Positions 34,909-44,481 of a stretch of DNA of 64,000 nucleotides are shown here, one piece after another (the first letter of the stretch is position 1; each line of letters begins with the position of its first letter). The stretch is from Bradyrhizobium sp. Ce-3 (lineage in GTDB: Bacteria; Pseudomonadota; Alphaproteobacteria; Rhizobiales; Xanthobacteraceae), in NCBI RefSeq assembly GCF_022835695.1, contig NZ_BQUV01000013.1, positions 62,001 to 126,000 of the forward strand, in the 5' to 3' direction. Made by a program: the position numbers and the translations under genes. The notes beneath the pieces were generated by a model. It saw only the letters and a program-made list of their open reading frames with translations, did no database searches and was not told the origin of the DNA.

Positions 34909-35538
34909 ATGCTCGAGCTCTATTTCTCGCCGATGGCCTGCTCGCTCGCCAGCCGCATCGCACTGATGGAAGCCGGGATCGAGGCGCGCTACCACCTCGT
35001 CCAGCTCTGGACCAAGAAGGTGATCGAGGACGACGGCGACTTCCGCGCCGTCGCGCCGAAGGGCGCCGTGCCCGCGCTGGTGCTCGAAAACGGCGAGCGC
35101 CTGACCGAGAGTGCGGCCGTGCTGCAATATATCGCAGACCTCAAGCCCGAGCTCGGCCTCGCGCCGCCGCCCGGCGATCCGGACCGCTACCGCCTGCAGG
35201 AGTGGCTGAGCTTCGTCGGCACCGAGATCCACAAAGGCTTTCTGTTTCCGACCTTCTGGTACAAGGACGACGCGTCGCTCGCCAAGCCGCGTGCCCGGAT
35301 CGGACAGACCTTGTCGGTGCCGTCAGCGCATCTTGCCGACCGCGAATTTCTGGTCGGGGACCGCTTCACGGTAGCGGACGCGCACCTCGCCTGGGCCCTG
35401 CTGCTGCTCCGTGCCGCCGGCGTCGACGTGGCGCAATGGCCGCCGCTGGCCGCCTATCTCGCGCGCATGCAGGCGCGACCGCAGGTCAAGGCCGCGGTCG
35501 GTATCGAGACGCAATTGTGGAAATCGCTCGCAGCGTGA
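34909..35538 (+). CDS. Glutathione S-transferase, beta-like class
   Basis: This 209-residue protein begins MLELYFSPMACSLASRIAL; Cys11 in SPMACS is the catalytic Cys position of beta-class GSTs. The cis-Pro segment KGAVPALVLENG and the TESAAVLQYIADL glutathione turn follow, then a helical domain with VGDRFTVADAHLAWAL. It can conjugate glutathione or reduce disulfides. It follows the isochorismatase gene by nine bases and ends 22 bases before the convergent AMP nucleosidase stop. Confidence 0.9.
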   Translation: MLELYFSPMACSLASRIALMEAGIEARYHLVQLWTKKVIEDDGDFRAVAPKGAVPALVLENGERLTESAAVLQYIADLKPELGLAPPPGDPDRYRLQEWLSFVGTEIHKGFLFPTFWYKDDASLAKPRARIGQTLSVPSAHLADREFLVGDRFTVADAHLAWALLLLRAAGVDVAQWPPLAAYLARMQARPQVKAAVGIETQLWKSLAA

Positions 35539-35560
35539 TCGAGGCGCACGTCGTACGGCG

Positions 35561-37057
35561 CTACTGAAACGCGACCTCGGCGAAGCTGCGCAGCTTGCGC
35601 GAATGCAGCCGCTCGGATTCCTGCTGCTTGAGCCGCTCCAGCGCCTTCAGTCCGATCTGAAGATGCTGGCCGACGCGCTGGCGATAGAACTCGCTCGCCA
35701 TGCCCGCCAGTTTGATCTCGCCATGCAGCGGCTTGTCGGAGACGCACAGCAGCGTGCCGTAGGGCACGCGGAAGCGATAGCCGTTGGCGGCGATCGCCGC
35801 CGATTCCATGTCGAGCGCGACGGCGCGCGACTGCGACATCCGCCGGATCACCTGCGGCCCGCTGATCTCCCAATTGCGGTTGTCGACGCTGGCGACCGTG
35901 CCGGTGCGCATCAGCCGCTTCAGCTCGAAGCCGGTGAGCCCGGTGACCTCGCCGACCGCCTCCTCGAGTGCGACCTGCATCTCGGCGAGCGCGGGGATCG
36001 GCACCCACAGCGGCAGCTCGTGATCGAGCACGTGATCCTCGCGGACATAGCCGTGAGCCAGCACATAGTCGCCGAGCCGCTGCGTGTTCCTGAGCCCCGC
36101 GCAGTGCCCGATCATCAGCCACGCATGCGGCCGCAGCACCGCGACGTGATCGGTGATGTTGCGCGCGTTCGACGGACCGATCCCGATATTGATCAGGGTG
36201 ATGCCGCGATAGCCGGGCTCGACCAGATGAAACGCCGGCATCTGCGGCACGCGCTCCGACGCCGTCCCGCTCACGCCGCCGCCTGCCAGCGCATTGCCTG
36301 TGATCACATTGCCGGGCGCGACGAACGCCTCGAGACCTTCCTCGCCCGCGGCGAGACGCTGCTGGCTCGATTGCACGAAGGCATCGACATAGAACTGGTA
36401 GTTGGTGAAGATCACGAAATTCTGGAAATGCTCGGGATCGGTGCCGGTGTAGTGATAGAGCCGGCGCAGCGAATAATCGACCCGCGCCGCCCGAAACAGC
36501 GCCAGCGGCTCGGGCGCGCCCGGCAACAGTTCAAATGTCCCGTCGGCGATCGCATCATCCATCGCGGCGAGATCCGGCGTATCGAACACATCGCGCAGCG
36601 ACCGCGTGAACGCCGAGCTGTCGGCGATGGTCAGCGCCGCCTCGATATTGATGTCGCGCCGGTAGGCAAAATGGATCGGGATCGGCTCGTTCGATTCGCC
36701 GATCTCGACCGCGACGCCATGGTTCTTGATCAGGAGCCCGATCTGCTCGGTGAGATAGGTCCGGAAGATGTCCGGCCGGGTGATGCTGGTCTCATGGATG
36801 CCAGGCCCCGCAACAAAACCGTAGGCGAGACGCGAATCGAGCCGGGCATGCGACGAGGTCGTGATGCGCACGAACGGGTAACAGGCCCGCACCCGCGTCG
36901 TGATCACGGCGCCGTTGACATAGGCCTCGAAGCGATTGCGCAGGTACGCCGTGTTGCGCTCGTAGATCTCCTCGAGCCGGGCCACGGCGGCCGCGGCATC
37001 GACGAACGCTTCGGTCGTGATCGGCGGTGGGGTTTCGATGGGGGGCGTCAGGGACAT
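35561..37057 (-). CDS. amn: AMP nucleosidase
   Basis: This 498-residue enzyme matches Amn: an N-terminal domain (RVRACYPFVRITTSSHARLD and FAYRRDINIEAALTI) and a C-terminal nucleoside phosphorylase-like domain (GITLINIGIGPSNARNITDH, VALDMESAAIAANGYRFRVPYGTLLCVSDKPLHGE). The late Asp (VSDKP) and Glu in ALDMESAAI are the probable catalytic and ribose-binding residues. It splits AMP into adenine and ribose 5-phosphate. The length is typical. It is transcribed separately from DUF779 by a 120-bp gap. Confidence 0.95.
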   Translation of the reverse strand: MSLTPPIETPPPITTEAFVDAAAAVARLEEIYERNTAYLRNRFEAYVNGAVITTRVRACYPFVRITTSSHARLDSRLAYGFVAGPGIHETSITRPDIFRTYLTEQIGLLIKNHGVAVEIGESNEPIPIHFAYRRDINIEAALTIADSSAFTRSLRDVFDTPDLAAMDDAIADGTFELLPGAPEPLALFRAARVDYSLRRLYHYTGTDPEHFQNFVIFTNYQFYVDAFVQSSQQRLAAGEEGLEAFVAPGNVITGNALAGGGVSGTASERVPQMPAFHLVEPGYRGITLINIGIGPSNARNITDHVAVLRPHAWLMIGHCAGLRNTQRLGDYVLAHGYVREDHVLDHELPLWVPIPALAEMQVALEEAVGEVTGLTGFELKRLMRTGTVASVDNRNWEISGPQVIRRMSQSRAVALDMESAAIAANGYRFRVPYGTLLCVSDKPLHGEIKLAGMASEFYRQRVGQHLQIGLKALERLKQQESERLHSRKLRSFAEVAFQ

Positions 37058-37177
37058 GTTCGCTTTACACCAGATCCGTTGCCGAGTTGGGACTCGCCTG
37101 GATCAGCGCAGTATAGCGACAATGGCCCCCGGTTCCAGATCGGCGCCGGTCGCGCCAGCCCGCCCTACCAGGCCGCC

Positions 37178-37528
37178 CTACCCGGTCTCGCGAGGCGGCA
37201 ACGCGCAGATCTCGGACCGGGTCAGGAACCGGCGTTCGCGCCCGTTGTCGAGCGAGAACATGCCGCCGCGGCCCGGAACGACGTCGATGATCAGGTCGGT
37301 GTGCTTCCAGACATCGTATTGCGAACCGCTGATGTAGAACGGCGCCCCGCCGATCTCGCCGAGCTTGACGTCGTAATCGCCGATCAGGAAATCGCCTTGC
37401 GGATAGCACATCGGCGACGAACCGTCGCAGCAGCCGCCGGACTGGTGAAACAGCACCGGCCCGTGATCGGCGACGATCTCGGCGATCAGCTCCAGCGCAG
37501 CCGGCGTCGCGGTCACCTTGTCAGCCAT
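37178..37528 (-). CDS. DUF779 domain-containing protein
   Basis: This 116-residue protein has the DUF779 pattern HQSGGCCDGSSPMCYPQGDF, with three Cys residues that might bind a metal, and VWKHTDLIIDVVPGRGGMFSLDN. DUF779 genes are nearly always next to acetaldehyde/aldehyde dehydrogenase genes, as here (63 bp downstream of it). A GGAGG site precedes the ATG. Its function is not known; a metal- or aldehyde-related partner role is possible. Confidence 0.92.
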   Translation of the reverse strand: MADKVTATPAALELIAEIVADHGPVLFHQSGGCCDGSSPMCYPQGDFLIGDYDVKLGEIGGAPFYISGSQYDVWKHTDLIIDVVPGRGGMFSLDNGRERRFLTRSEICALPPRETG

Positions 37529-37591
37529 CTCGGCCTCCGTGATGGAGCTTCGGCGGGTCGCCCCGCCGAAGCCTGTCGCGTGGACACGATG

Positions 37592-39109
<1,518 letters not shown>

Positions 39110-39210
39110 GTATTCCTCCGTTGGCACGCCGATGGTCCCGGCGTTGGGGCGGAACGCTCGGTCAAATCAGGCGGACAGAACAGGGGCGTGGCCCAACGGC
39201 CGCGGGGGAC

Positions 39211-39228
39211 TGTCGCAAATCTGAGACA
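39211..39228. promoter_or_regulatory. Dyad 1 upstream of the aldehyde dehydrogenase gene
   Basis: TGTC and GACA flank ten bases (TGTCGCAAATCTGAGACA). Its centre is 32 bp from the next dyad, three helical turns. It is probably bound by the AcoR-like protein encoded at 39467-40423. Confidence 0.45.
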
Positions 39229-39243
39229 GAGTGCGCCGCAAAT

Positions 39244-39259
39244 TGGCACAGATGTGTCA
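39244..39259. promoter_or_regulatory. Dyad 2 upstream of the aldehyde dehydrogenase gene
   Basis: TGGCAC and GTGTCA flank AGAT, giving an almost perfect palindrome. The same face of the helix as dyad 1 is presented. Confidence 0.45.
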
Positions 39260-39305
39260 GCGCTGCGGACGCTGGTTCTGGGGCCTGCAAGACGGACTTT
39301 CCTTC

Positions 39306-39450
39306 ACCTCGCCCCGCGTGCGGGGAGAGGTCGGAACGCATCGCTAGATGCGTTCCGGGTGAGGGGGACTCTCCGCAAACGCAGCTATCACCGGCTGCGC
39401 GGAGACAGCCCCTCACCCCACCCTCTCCCCGTAAGAACGGGGCGAGGGAG
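39306..39450. repeat. Dispersed palindrome, family D, copy 2
   Basis: The element starts CACCTCGCCCCGCGTGCGGG and ends CCGTAAGAACGGGGCGAGGG, with an inner perfect hairpin GAACGCATC-GCTA-GATGCGTTC and a third stem (TCTCCGCAAACGCAGC against GGCTGCGCGGAGA). It fills the gap between the ALDH control region and the regulator stop. Confidence 0.85.
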
Positions 39451-39466
39451 CGTAGCGCCGTCGGTG

Positions 39467-40423
39467 TTAACGATGCAAGCCAAGCTGCTTGAGCTTGCGG
39501 TGTAGTGTCGCGCGGGACATGTCGAGATCCTTGGCCGCCTTCGAGACATTGCCGCCGGCGCGCGCCAGCGCACGCTGCAACGCCGCACGTTCGGCGGCAG
39601 CGAGCCCGCCATCGTCGCGGGTCTCGCCGATCAGGTCGGCCGCCGGCAATGGCCGCGCCAGCGACGCCGCATTGAGGCCGAGCGCACGGCGCGCAGCCCG
39701 CGTCGCACCGATCACGAGATCGTCGCGATCGACCGCCAGCAGCGAGTTGACGGCGCGCTCGCTTTTCGGCGTCAGCAGAATTCGCGCATCGGGAAACGCC
39801 CGGCGAAAATTCTCGGCTTCGATCGCACGCGCGGCGTCGGTGACCGTGGTTGCGATCAACCGGGAAAATCCATCCGTCAGGTCAGCCCGGCAGGACGACA
39901 CGTCGAGCGCCGCGGCAAGTTCGCCATGCTCGTCGAAGATCGGCGCAGTGGTGCAGAACAGCCCGGAATTGCGCGTGAAGAAGTGCTGCTCGCGGTCGAT
40001 CGAGAGCGGCCGCTTCTCGACGATGCAGGTGCCGATGCCGTTGGTGCCCTCGTACTTCTCGCTCCAGACCGCGCCGGTCCACAGCCCCCAGGCGTTGAAG
40101 GTCGCGTCATCCGCGCCCGCGCCGCGCCGGTCGACCACGACGCCGTCGCGATCCGCCAGCAGCACCGAGCAGCCGACCCCGCCGACCGCAAGGAACAGCC
40201 GGTCGAGCGTGCCCTGGGCGACCTTCAGGAATTCACCGAGCCGCTGCTGTGCAGCGGCGATGTCGGCCTGGCTCAGACGATATGACGGCAGACGGCTCGC
40301 CGGATCGAGCGCATGCAGATGGCCGGACCGACGCCACGACGCCGACAAATCGGATGGCGCTCCGCCTCCGGCCAGCACGTCGAGAACCTTGTCCGTGTGC
40401 ACGACGCCTGGCGACCGGCTCAT
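39467..40423 (-). CDS. AcoR-like regulator (GAF plus Fis-type HTH) lacking the AAA+ domain
   Basis: This 318-residue protein has the AcoR N-terminal pattern (SWRRSGHLHALDPASR), a GAF sensory domain (LDRLFLAVGGVGCSVLLAD to DVSSCRADLTDG) and a Fis-type helix-turn-helix at the C terminus (AGGNVSKAAKDLDMSRATLH). Full AcoR proteins are about 600 residues with an AAA+ sigma-54 activation domain between these; here there is no Walker A or GAFTGA motif. The ATG at 40423 has a GGGAGGGAAG site. It lies upstream of the aldehyde dehydrogenase gene on the same strand and likely controls it without RpoN. Confidence 0.85.
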   Translation of the reverse strand: MSRSPGVVHTDKVLDVLAGGGAPSDLSASWRRSGHLHALDPASRLPSYRLSQADIAAAQQRLGEFLKVAQGTLDRLFLAVGGVGCSVLLADRDGVVVDRRGAGADDATFNAWGLWTGAVWSEKYEGTNGIGTCIVEKRPLSIDREQHFFTRNSGLFCTTAPIFDEHGELAAALDVSSCRADLTDGFSRLIATTVTDAARAIEAENFRRAFPDARILLTPKSERAVNSLLAVDRDDLVIGATRAARRALGLNAASLARPLPAADLIGETRDDGGLAAAERAALQRALARAGGNVSKAAKDLDMSRATLHRKLKQLGLHR

Positions 40424-40613
40424 GCTTCCCTCCCCTGCTCCCAGGGTTCTGTGACCCACAGGAGCGCGGCGCTGTTGACCCCGGCACCCTTGTATTTCGC
40501 AGGATATAGCGCTGCCAGCGGCCTTTCAAGGGACGGAACTGCGACCTTCGGACAGGTGCCGGGGCTGATCGCGCGGCTCACACCTTGGAGCAGCGCCCCA
40601 AGGAGGACGGCGC

Positions 40614-41867
40614 TTACTGAATCCTCGCCAGCACCGCGAGGCGGCGGATGCCCTTGTTACGATAGGCGTCGAGGAATGCGTAATAGTCCTTGAACGACAC
40701 GCAACCGTTGGAGTCGCCGTTCGGGCCGAGCATGAAGGTGTGCGCGAGCAGACCGTCGCGGTTGAAGATCTTGCCTTCGCCGCCGATCGGATTGAGCCGC
40801 AGCGCCGGCACGCCGTGGAACAGCGCCTCGCGCGGCTTGAGCTCGTAAATGTGCGGCGGCGTCACGCCGACCATCTTCAGATGCGAGGAGCGGGGATCGT
40901 CGAGCCTGGAGCCGAGGCCCGAATGCGCCTCGAGGCGCGTGCCGTCGGGCAGATACACGGTCTTGGCCGAGATGTCGTAGACCGCGGTCTGGCGGTCATA
41001 GGGCGGCGAGCCGCCGAGCATCGGGTTCTGATCCAGCGTCGAGGGGATGCTGCCGGTGACATTGGCGTCGGCCGAGGCGAACGACAGTAGCCCACCGCCG
41101 GACTCGCGCTTGCCCCACAGCTTCTCGACCATCGTCTGCCGCTCGCTCGATGCGATCGACATCACCGCGGCCTTGGCGCGCGCGGCCATGTCGCGGACGC
41201 CGCTGGATTTCGCAGCCTGCTTGACCTCGGCCGCCTTCGGCTCGGTCGCCTTGGCTTCGGCTGCCTTCTCGGCTCCCTTGGGCTGCACATCGGCAGCGGG
41301 ATCGTTGAGCGCCACCTTCAGATTGGCGGCGGCTTGCTTCTTGGCGGTCTCGACCGACTTCGGCGCCGGCAGCGGCTTCGATGTTTCGGCGAGCACTGCG
41401 GTTGCCACCGCCCTCGCCGCTCCGGCGGCACTGGGTGCAGCAGCCTGCTTGATCGGGTCGATCTGCGTGGCGGCGTCGGCCACGACGGTGGGCGCCACGC
41501 CGTCGGGCGAGGCGGCCGCAAACCGATCGTTAAACATAGTCGAAGGTGCCGGGGCTTCCGACTTCGCGACCTCGGTCCTGGCGGGCGCTGCGGGCGCCGG
41601 CTTCAACGACGCGAACACCTCGTTGAACGCGGGCGTCGGCCGCGCGGCGACCGCGACGGGCCGCTTCACCACCGGCGCATCGAACGACGCATTGCCGACC
41701 GACGGATAGACGCTCGCCGCAAAGATGTTGGCGTAGACGGTCCAGGCGCAGCCAAGCACCAGCCCCGCCACCGCGGCGCTGCCGAGGAAATGCTGTGGGA
41801 GGATTTTTCGGGAAGATTTCTTGCGGCTTGGTGCCCCAAGAACATACGCACTCGCACTCGTACCCAT
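40614..41867 (-). CDS. Tlde1/DUF2778-type L,D-transpeptidase-like envelope protein
   Basis: This 417-residue protein has a single transmembrane helix (about 28-52, LGSAAVAGLVLGCAWTVYA), a long Ala/Pro/Lys-rich linker to about 265, and a C-terminal domain matching DUF2778: HSGLGSRLDDPRSSHL, HGVPALRLNPIGG and AHTFMLGPNGDSNGCVSFKDY. The His in AHTFMLGP and Cys in SNGC fit an L,D-transpeptidase-type site. It is probably anchored in the inner membrane with the domain in the periplasm acting on peptidoglycan. The start at 41867 is less certain; 41906 is in frame. No effector or immunity gene is adjacent. Confidence 0.87.
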   Translation of the reverse strand: MGTSASAYVLGAPSRKKSSRKILPQHFLGSAAVAGLVLGCAWTVYANIFAASVYPSVGNASFDAPVVKRPVAVAARPTPAFNEVFASLKPAPAAPARTEVAKSEAPAPSTMFNDRFAAASPDGVAPTVVADAATQIDPIKQAAAPSAAGAARAVATAVLAETSKPLPAPKSVETAKKQAAANLKVALNDPAADVQPKGAEKAAEAKATEPKAAEVKQAAKSSGVRDMAARAKAAVMSIASSERQTMVEKLWGKRESGGGLLSFASADANVTGSIPSTLDQNPMLGGSPPYDRQTAVYDISAKTVYLPDGTRLEAHSGLGSRLDDPRSSHLKMVGVTPPHIYELKPREALFHGVPALRLNPIGGEGKIFNRDGLLAHTFMLGPNGDSNGCVSFKDYYAFLDAYRNKGIRRLAVLARIQ

Positions 41868-42197
41868 ACGCCCGGCGCTCAAAACAGGTCCACCTTTGTC
41901 CCTCACTCGACGCCTGGTCGAACGGTGTTCGGCTCAACGTCGCGCGGGGGCACAGACGGCCATTAAGGCGACTTTTAGTTAAATGCGACTTAACCGGATG
42001 CGATCCCCTGCAGCGCGGGAAGTGCCTGTGGCGTAGGGCTTTTTTAAGATGACATTGGACCGCCAAAACGGCTTTTTTGTCCCATGATGGGACATTCCGG
42101 CACGCTGCCCGAGGGCAGCGCACCGGGATAAAACCCAGGGAGAATTTCCTTGCCGACCGCCCCGTGATCCCGCGGGGATCGGGCAAAAACCTTCTCC
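41868..42197. other. Non-coding gap with a 15-bp palindrome
   Basis: These 330 bases hold no credible gene. GTCCCATGATGGGAC (42079-42093) is a perfect seven-base dyad; GATCCCGCGGGGATC (42166-42180) is another. The AT-rich part around 41960-42000 may hold the promoter of the Tlde1-type gene. No terminator with a T run is seen after the DUF899 gene. Confidence 0.4.
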
Positions 42198-42893
42198 TCA
42201 GTAGCTGAGCTTCGGATACCAGTCGGTGCCGCGCCCCTCGCGCGTGGTGTCGAGCAAGGTCCAGAGCGGATCCATGTCCGGCGCGCCGCGCGGGTCCTGG
42301 CCGGGGTCCATCGTGCCCGCTCCCATTTCGCCGGCCCAGAAATGGCGGATCGTGCCGTTGTGGCGGGTGAAGACATTGTAGCCCGGGATGTCGCTGTCTT
42401 CCTTGCTGACATAGTCGCGCGTGTAGTCGCCCGAGGCATCCGAGTAGATCCTGTGGCGCGTCCAGCCCCGCGCCTTCTTCGCCTCGATCAGCCGCGCGAT
42501 CGGCGAGCGCGCCACGAACACGAACGAGACGCGCTGCTCGATGTCGGGCAGCTTCTCCTCCCATGTGCCCATGAACGATGTGCACATCGGACACGGCTTC
42601 TCGCGCTGCGGGCCGAACATGTAGCTGTAGATGATCAGCGTCTGCTTGCCGCCGAACAGATCGGCGAGTGAGACCGCACCGGCCTCGCCGGCGAACTCAT
42701 AGGCCTTCGTCACCTCGCCGCCCGGCGGCAAGGCGCGGCGCAGCTCGGCGACACGCGCGATGTGCCGGCGCAACTCGATCTCCTCGACAAGCAGCGCCTG
42801 GCGCGCGCGGCGATACTCGTCGCTCTCATTGGGAAAGCGCCTGACATTGGTGTTGGCGAGCTCGGCGGCAGGCTTGAGGACGGAACTGGTCAT
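42198..42893 (-). CDS. DUF899 thioredoxin-like family protein
   Basis: This 231-residue protein has the DUF899 pattern: LLVEEIELRRHIARVAELRRALPPGG, LIIYSYMFGPQREKPCPMCTSFM with a CPMC pair, and YNVFTRHNGTIRHFWAGEM. The fold is thioredoxin-like, but the usual redox CxxC is displaced to the CPMC position; function is unknown. The ATG at 42893 starts at the family's usual start. It lies 78 bp downstream of the glycosyltransferase 39 gene on the same strand. Confidence 0.9.
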   Translation of the reverse strand: MTSSVLKPAAELANTNVRRFPNESDEYRRARQALLVEEIELRRHIARVAELRRALPPGGEVTKAYEFAGEAGAVSLADLFGGKQTLIIYSYMFGPQREKPCPMCTSFMGTWEEKLPDIEQRVSFVFVARSPIARLIEAKKARGWTRHRIYSDASGDYTRDYVSKEDSDIPGYNVFTRHNGTIRHFWAGEMGAGTMDPGQDPRGAPDMDPLWTLLDTTREGRGTDWYPKLSY

Positions 42894-42971
42894 GTCGGAA
42901 CCTCGCGTGGTTGACGGGATCCCTGGAAGACGATCCGGACCCGGACGATCCGACACTCGACGGCGACGATC

Positions 42972-44474
42972 TTATTGCAGTTCCGGCGGCGGCGAACGGT
43001 CAAGGACCTCGCCCTTCGCCCCTTTCAGCAGGTCGAGCGCGTATGTCTCGATCACCAGCGGCCCGCGCATGCGTTTGGCCTCGGCTACGGTTTCGACACG
43101 GGCGAAATTGTCGCGCAGCGAGGCCGGCATCGCCTGCTCGACCTCATGCACATAGAGCAGCTTGCCGGACAGCTGTGCCGGGCTCGGCTCCGGCATGTTG
43201 ACCCAGCGAATACGCTGGCCCTGCTGGGCGACGCAGGTGCTCTTCGGGAGGTAGAAGGCCAGCCAGCCGGTGGTGCCGTAGTCCGCCGCGAGCACGCAGC
43301 TCGCGCCCGACCGCACCCGCGCCGCCTCGATCTCGCTTGCGAGCTCCTGCCAGCCGACGCCGACGCTGCGCACGGTGGCGTCGCGGCGGTAGGCGGAGAG
43401 CAGACCGGTGTTGGCCTGCACGATCAATAGCGCGAACAGCACGACGCCGGTCGGCGCGGCCCAGCGGCGGCAGAAATCGATCGTGCGCTGCTCGCGCGGC
43501 GCCCACTGCACCTGGATCGCGGCGACCGCGGCCGCCACCGCAAAGGCCGGATAGACCGGCGCGAACCAGTTGGCCTCGACCCGCGCATGCAGCGCGTGCC
43601 AGGTGAAGTAGACCACGATGGTCCAGAACATCGTGTTGACCAGCGCGCGCGCACCCATTGCGCCGGCGCGGCGCCGGAACAGCGCGTAAAGGCCCATCAC
43701 GCCGAGGATGAAGACGAGCGGCGTCGCGAACGCAAACTGCGTCGGGATCAGCTCGGCGATGTAGGTCGGCCGGAAATCCTCGATCCGGGCGCGGCCCATC
43801 TGCTTGATGAACGACACCCAGTGGTGATCGGCATTCCAGAGGATGACCGGCGCGAACAGGCCGGCGGCAACGAGGCCGCCGAGATAGAGCCACGGCGAGA
43901 GATACCAGCGCCGCAGCTTCGGCACGACGGCAAGCCAGATCAGGATCGCGGGACCAAAGAACAGCGCGGTGTATTTCGACAGCAGCGCCATGCCGGCGCT
44001 GGCGCCGACCGCAAGCCACCACGCACCGCGGCCGCTCTCCAGCACCTTGGCAAGCGCGTAGAGCAGGAAGCTCGCCGCAACCAGCAGCGGCGCATCGGGT
44101 GTCACGATCAGCGTGCCGACCGCGGCCATCAGCGTGACATTGAGCAGGATCGCAGCACTGGCCGCGACGCGCTGGCCGCCGAACAGGATCTCGGCCGTTC
44201 GGTAGATCGCCCAGCTCATCGGCAGCGCGAGCAGGATCGACACCAGCCGCACGCCGAACGCCGTATCGCCCGCGATCATCGTGCCGAGCCGGATCACCAC
44301 CGCGACCATCGGCGGATGATCGTAATAGCCGCCGGCCAGCGCTTTCGACCACATCCAGTAATAGGCTTCGTCGAAGGTCAGCGGCGTCCATGCGGCGGCG
44401 GCCAGCCGCAACACGACCAGCGCGCACACCGCAAGGGCGGTGTTCCGGGCCAGCCGCGCCTCGCTCGGGTTCAT
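42972..44474 (-). CDS. ArnT-like glycosyltransferase (GT39-type membrane protein)
   Basis: This 500-residue integral membrane protein has about ten to twelve hydrophobic segments and the first-loop motif FDEAYYWMWSKALAGGYYDHPPM, with the acidic pair expected for the ArnT/PMT group that uses polyprenyl-phosphate sugars. The C-terminal 140 residues form a soluble domain. It starts seven bases after the GT2-GtrA gene, so the pair probably makes and uses a lipid-linked sugar for an envelope glycan. The accepted sugar is unknown. Confidence 0.9.
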   Translation of the reverse strand: MNPSEARLARNTALAVCALVVLRLAAAAWTPLTFDEAYYWMWSKALAGGYYDHPPMVAVVIRLGTMIAGDTAFGVRLVSILLALPMSWAIYRTAEILFGGQRVAASAAILLNVTLMAAVGTLIVTPDAPLLVAASFLLYALAKVLESGRGAWWLAVGASAGMALLSKYTALFFGPAILIWLAVVPKLRRWYLSPWLYLGGLVAAGLFAPVILWNADHHWVSFIKQMGRARIEDFRPTYIAELIPTQFAFATPLVFILGVMGLYALFRRRAGAMGARALVNTMFWTIVVYFTWHALHARVEANWFAPVYPAFAVAAAVAAIQVQWAPREQRTIDFCRRWAAPTGVVLFALLIVQANTGLLSAYRRDATVRSVGVGWQELASEIEAARVRSGASCVLAADYGTTGWLAFYLPKSTCVAQQGQRIRWVNMPEPSPAQLSGKLLYVHEVEQAMPASLRDNFARVETVAEAKRMRGPLVIETYALDLLKGAKGEVLDRSPPPELQ

Positions 44475-44481
44475 GCCACCG

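Noticed and set aside
39110-39210. A sigma-54 promoter for the aldehyde dehydrogenase gene
   Set aside because: The best stretch (TTGGGCCACGCCCCTGTT on the minus strand) lacks the GC element at the required spacing, and the adjacent regulator has no AAA+ domain.
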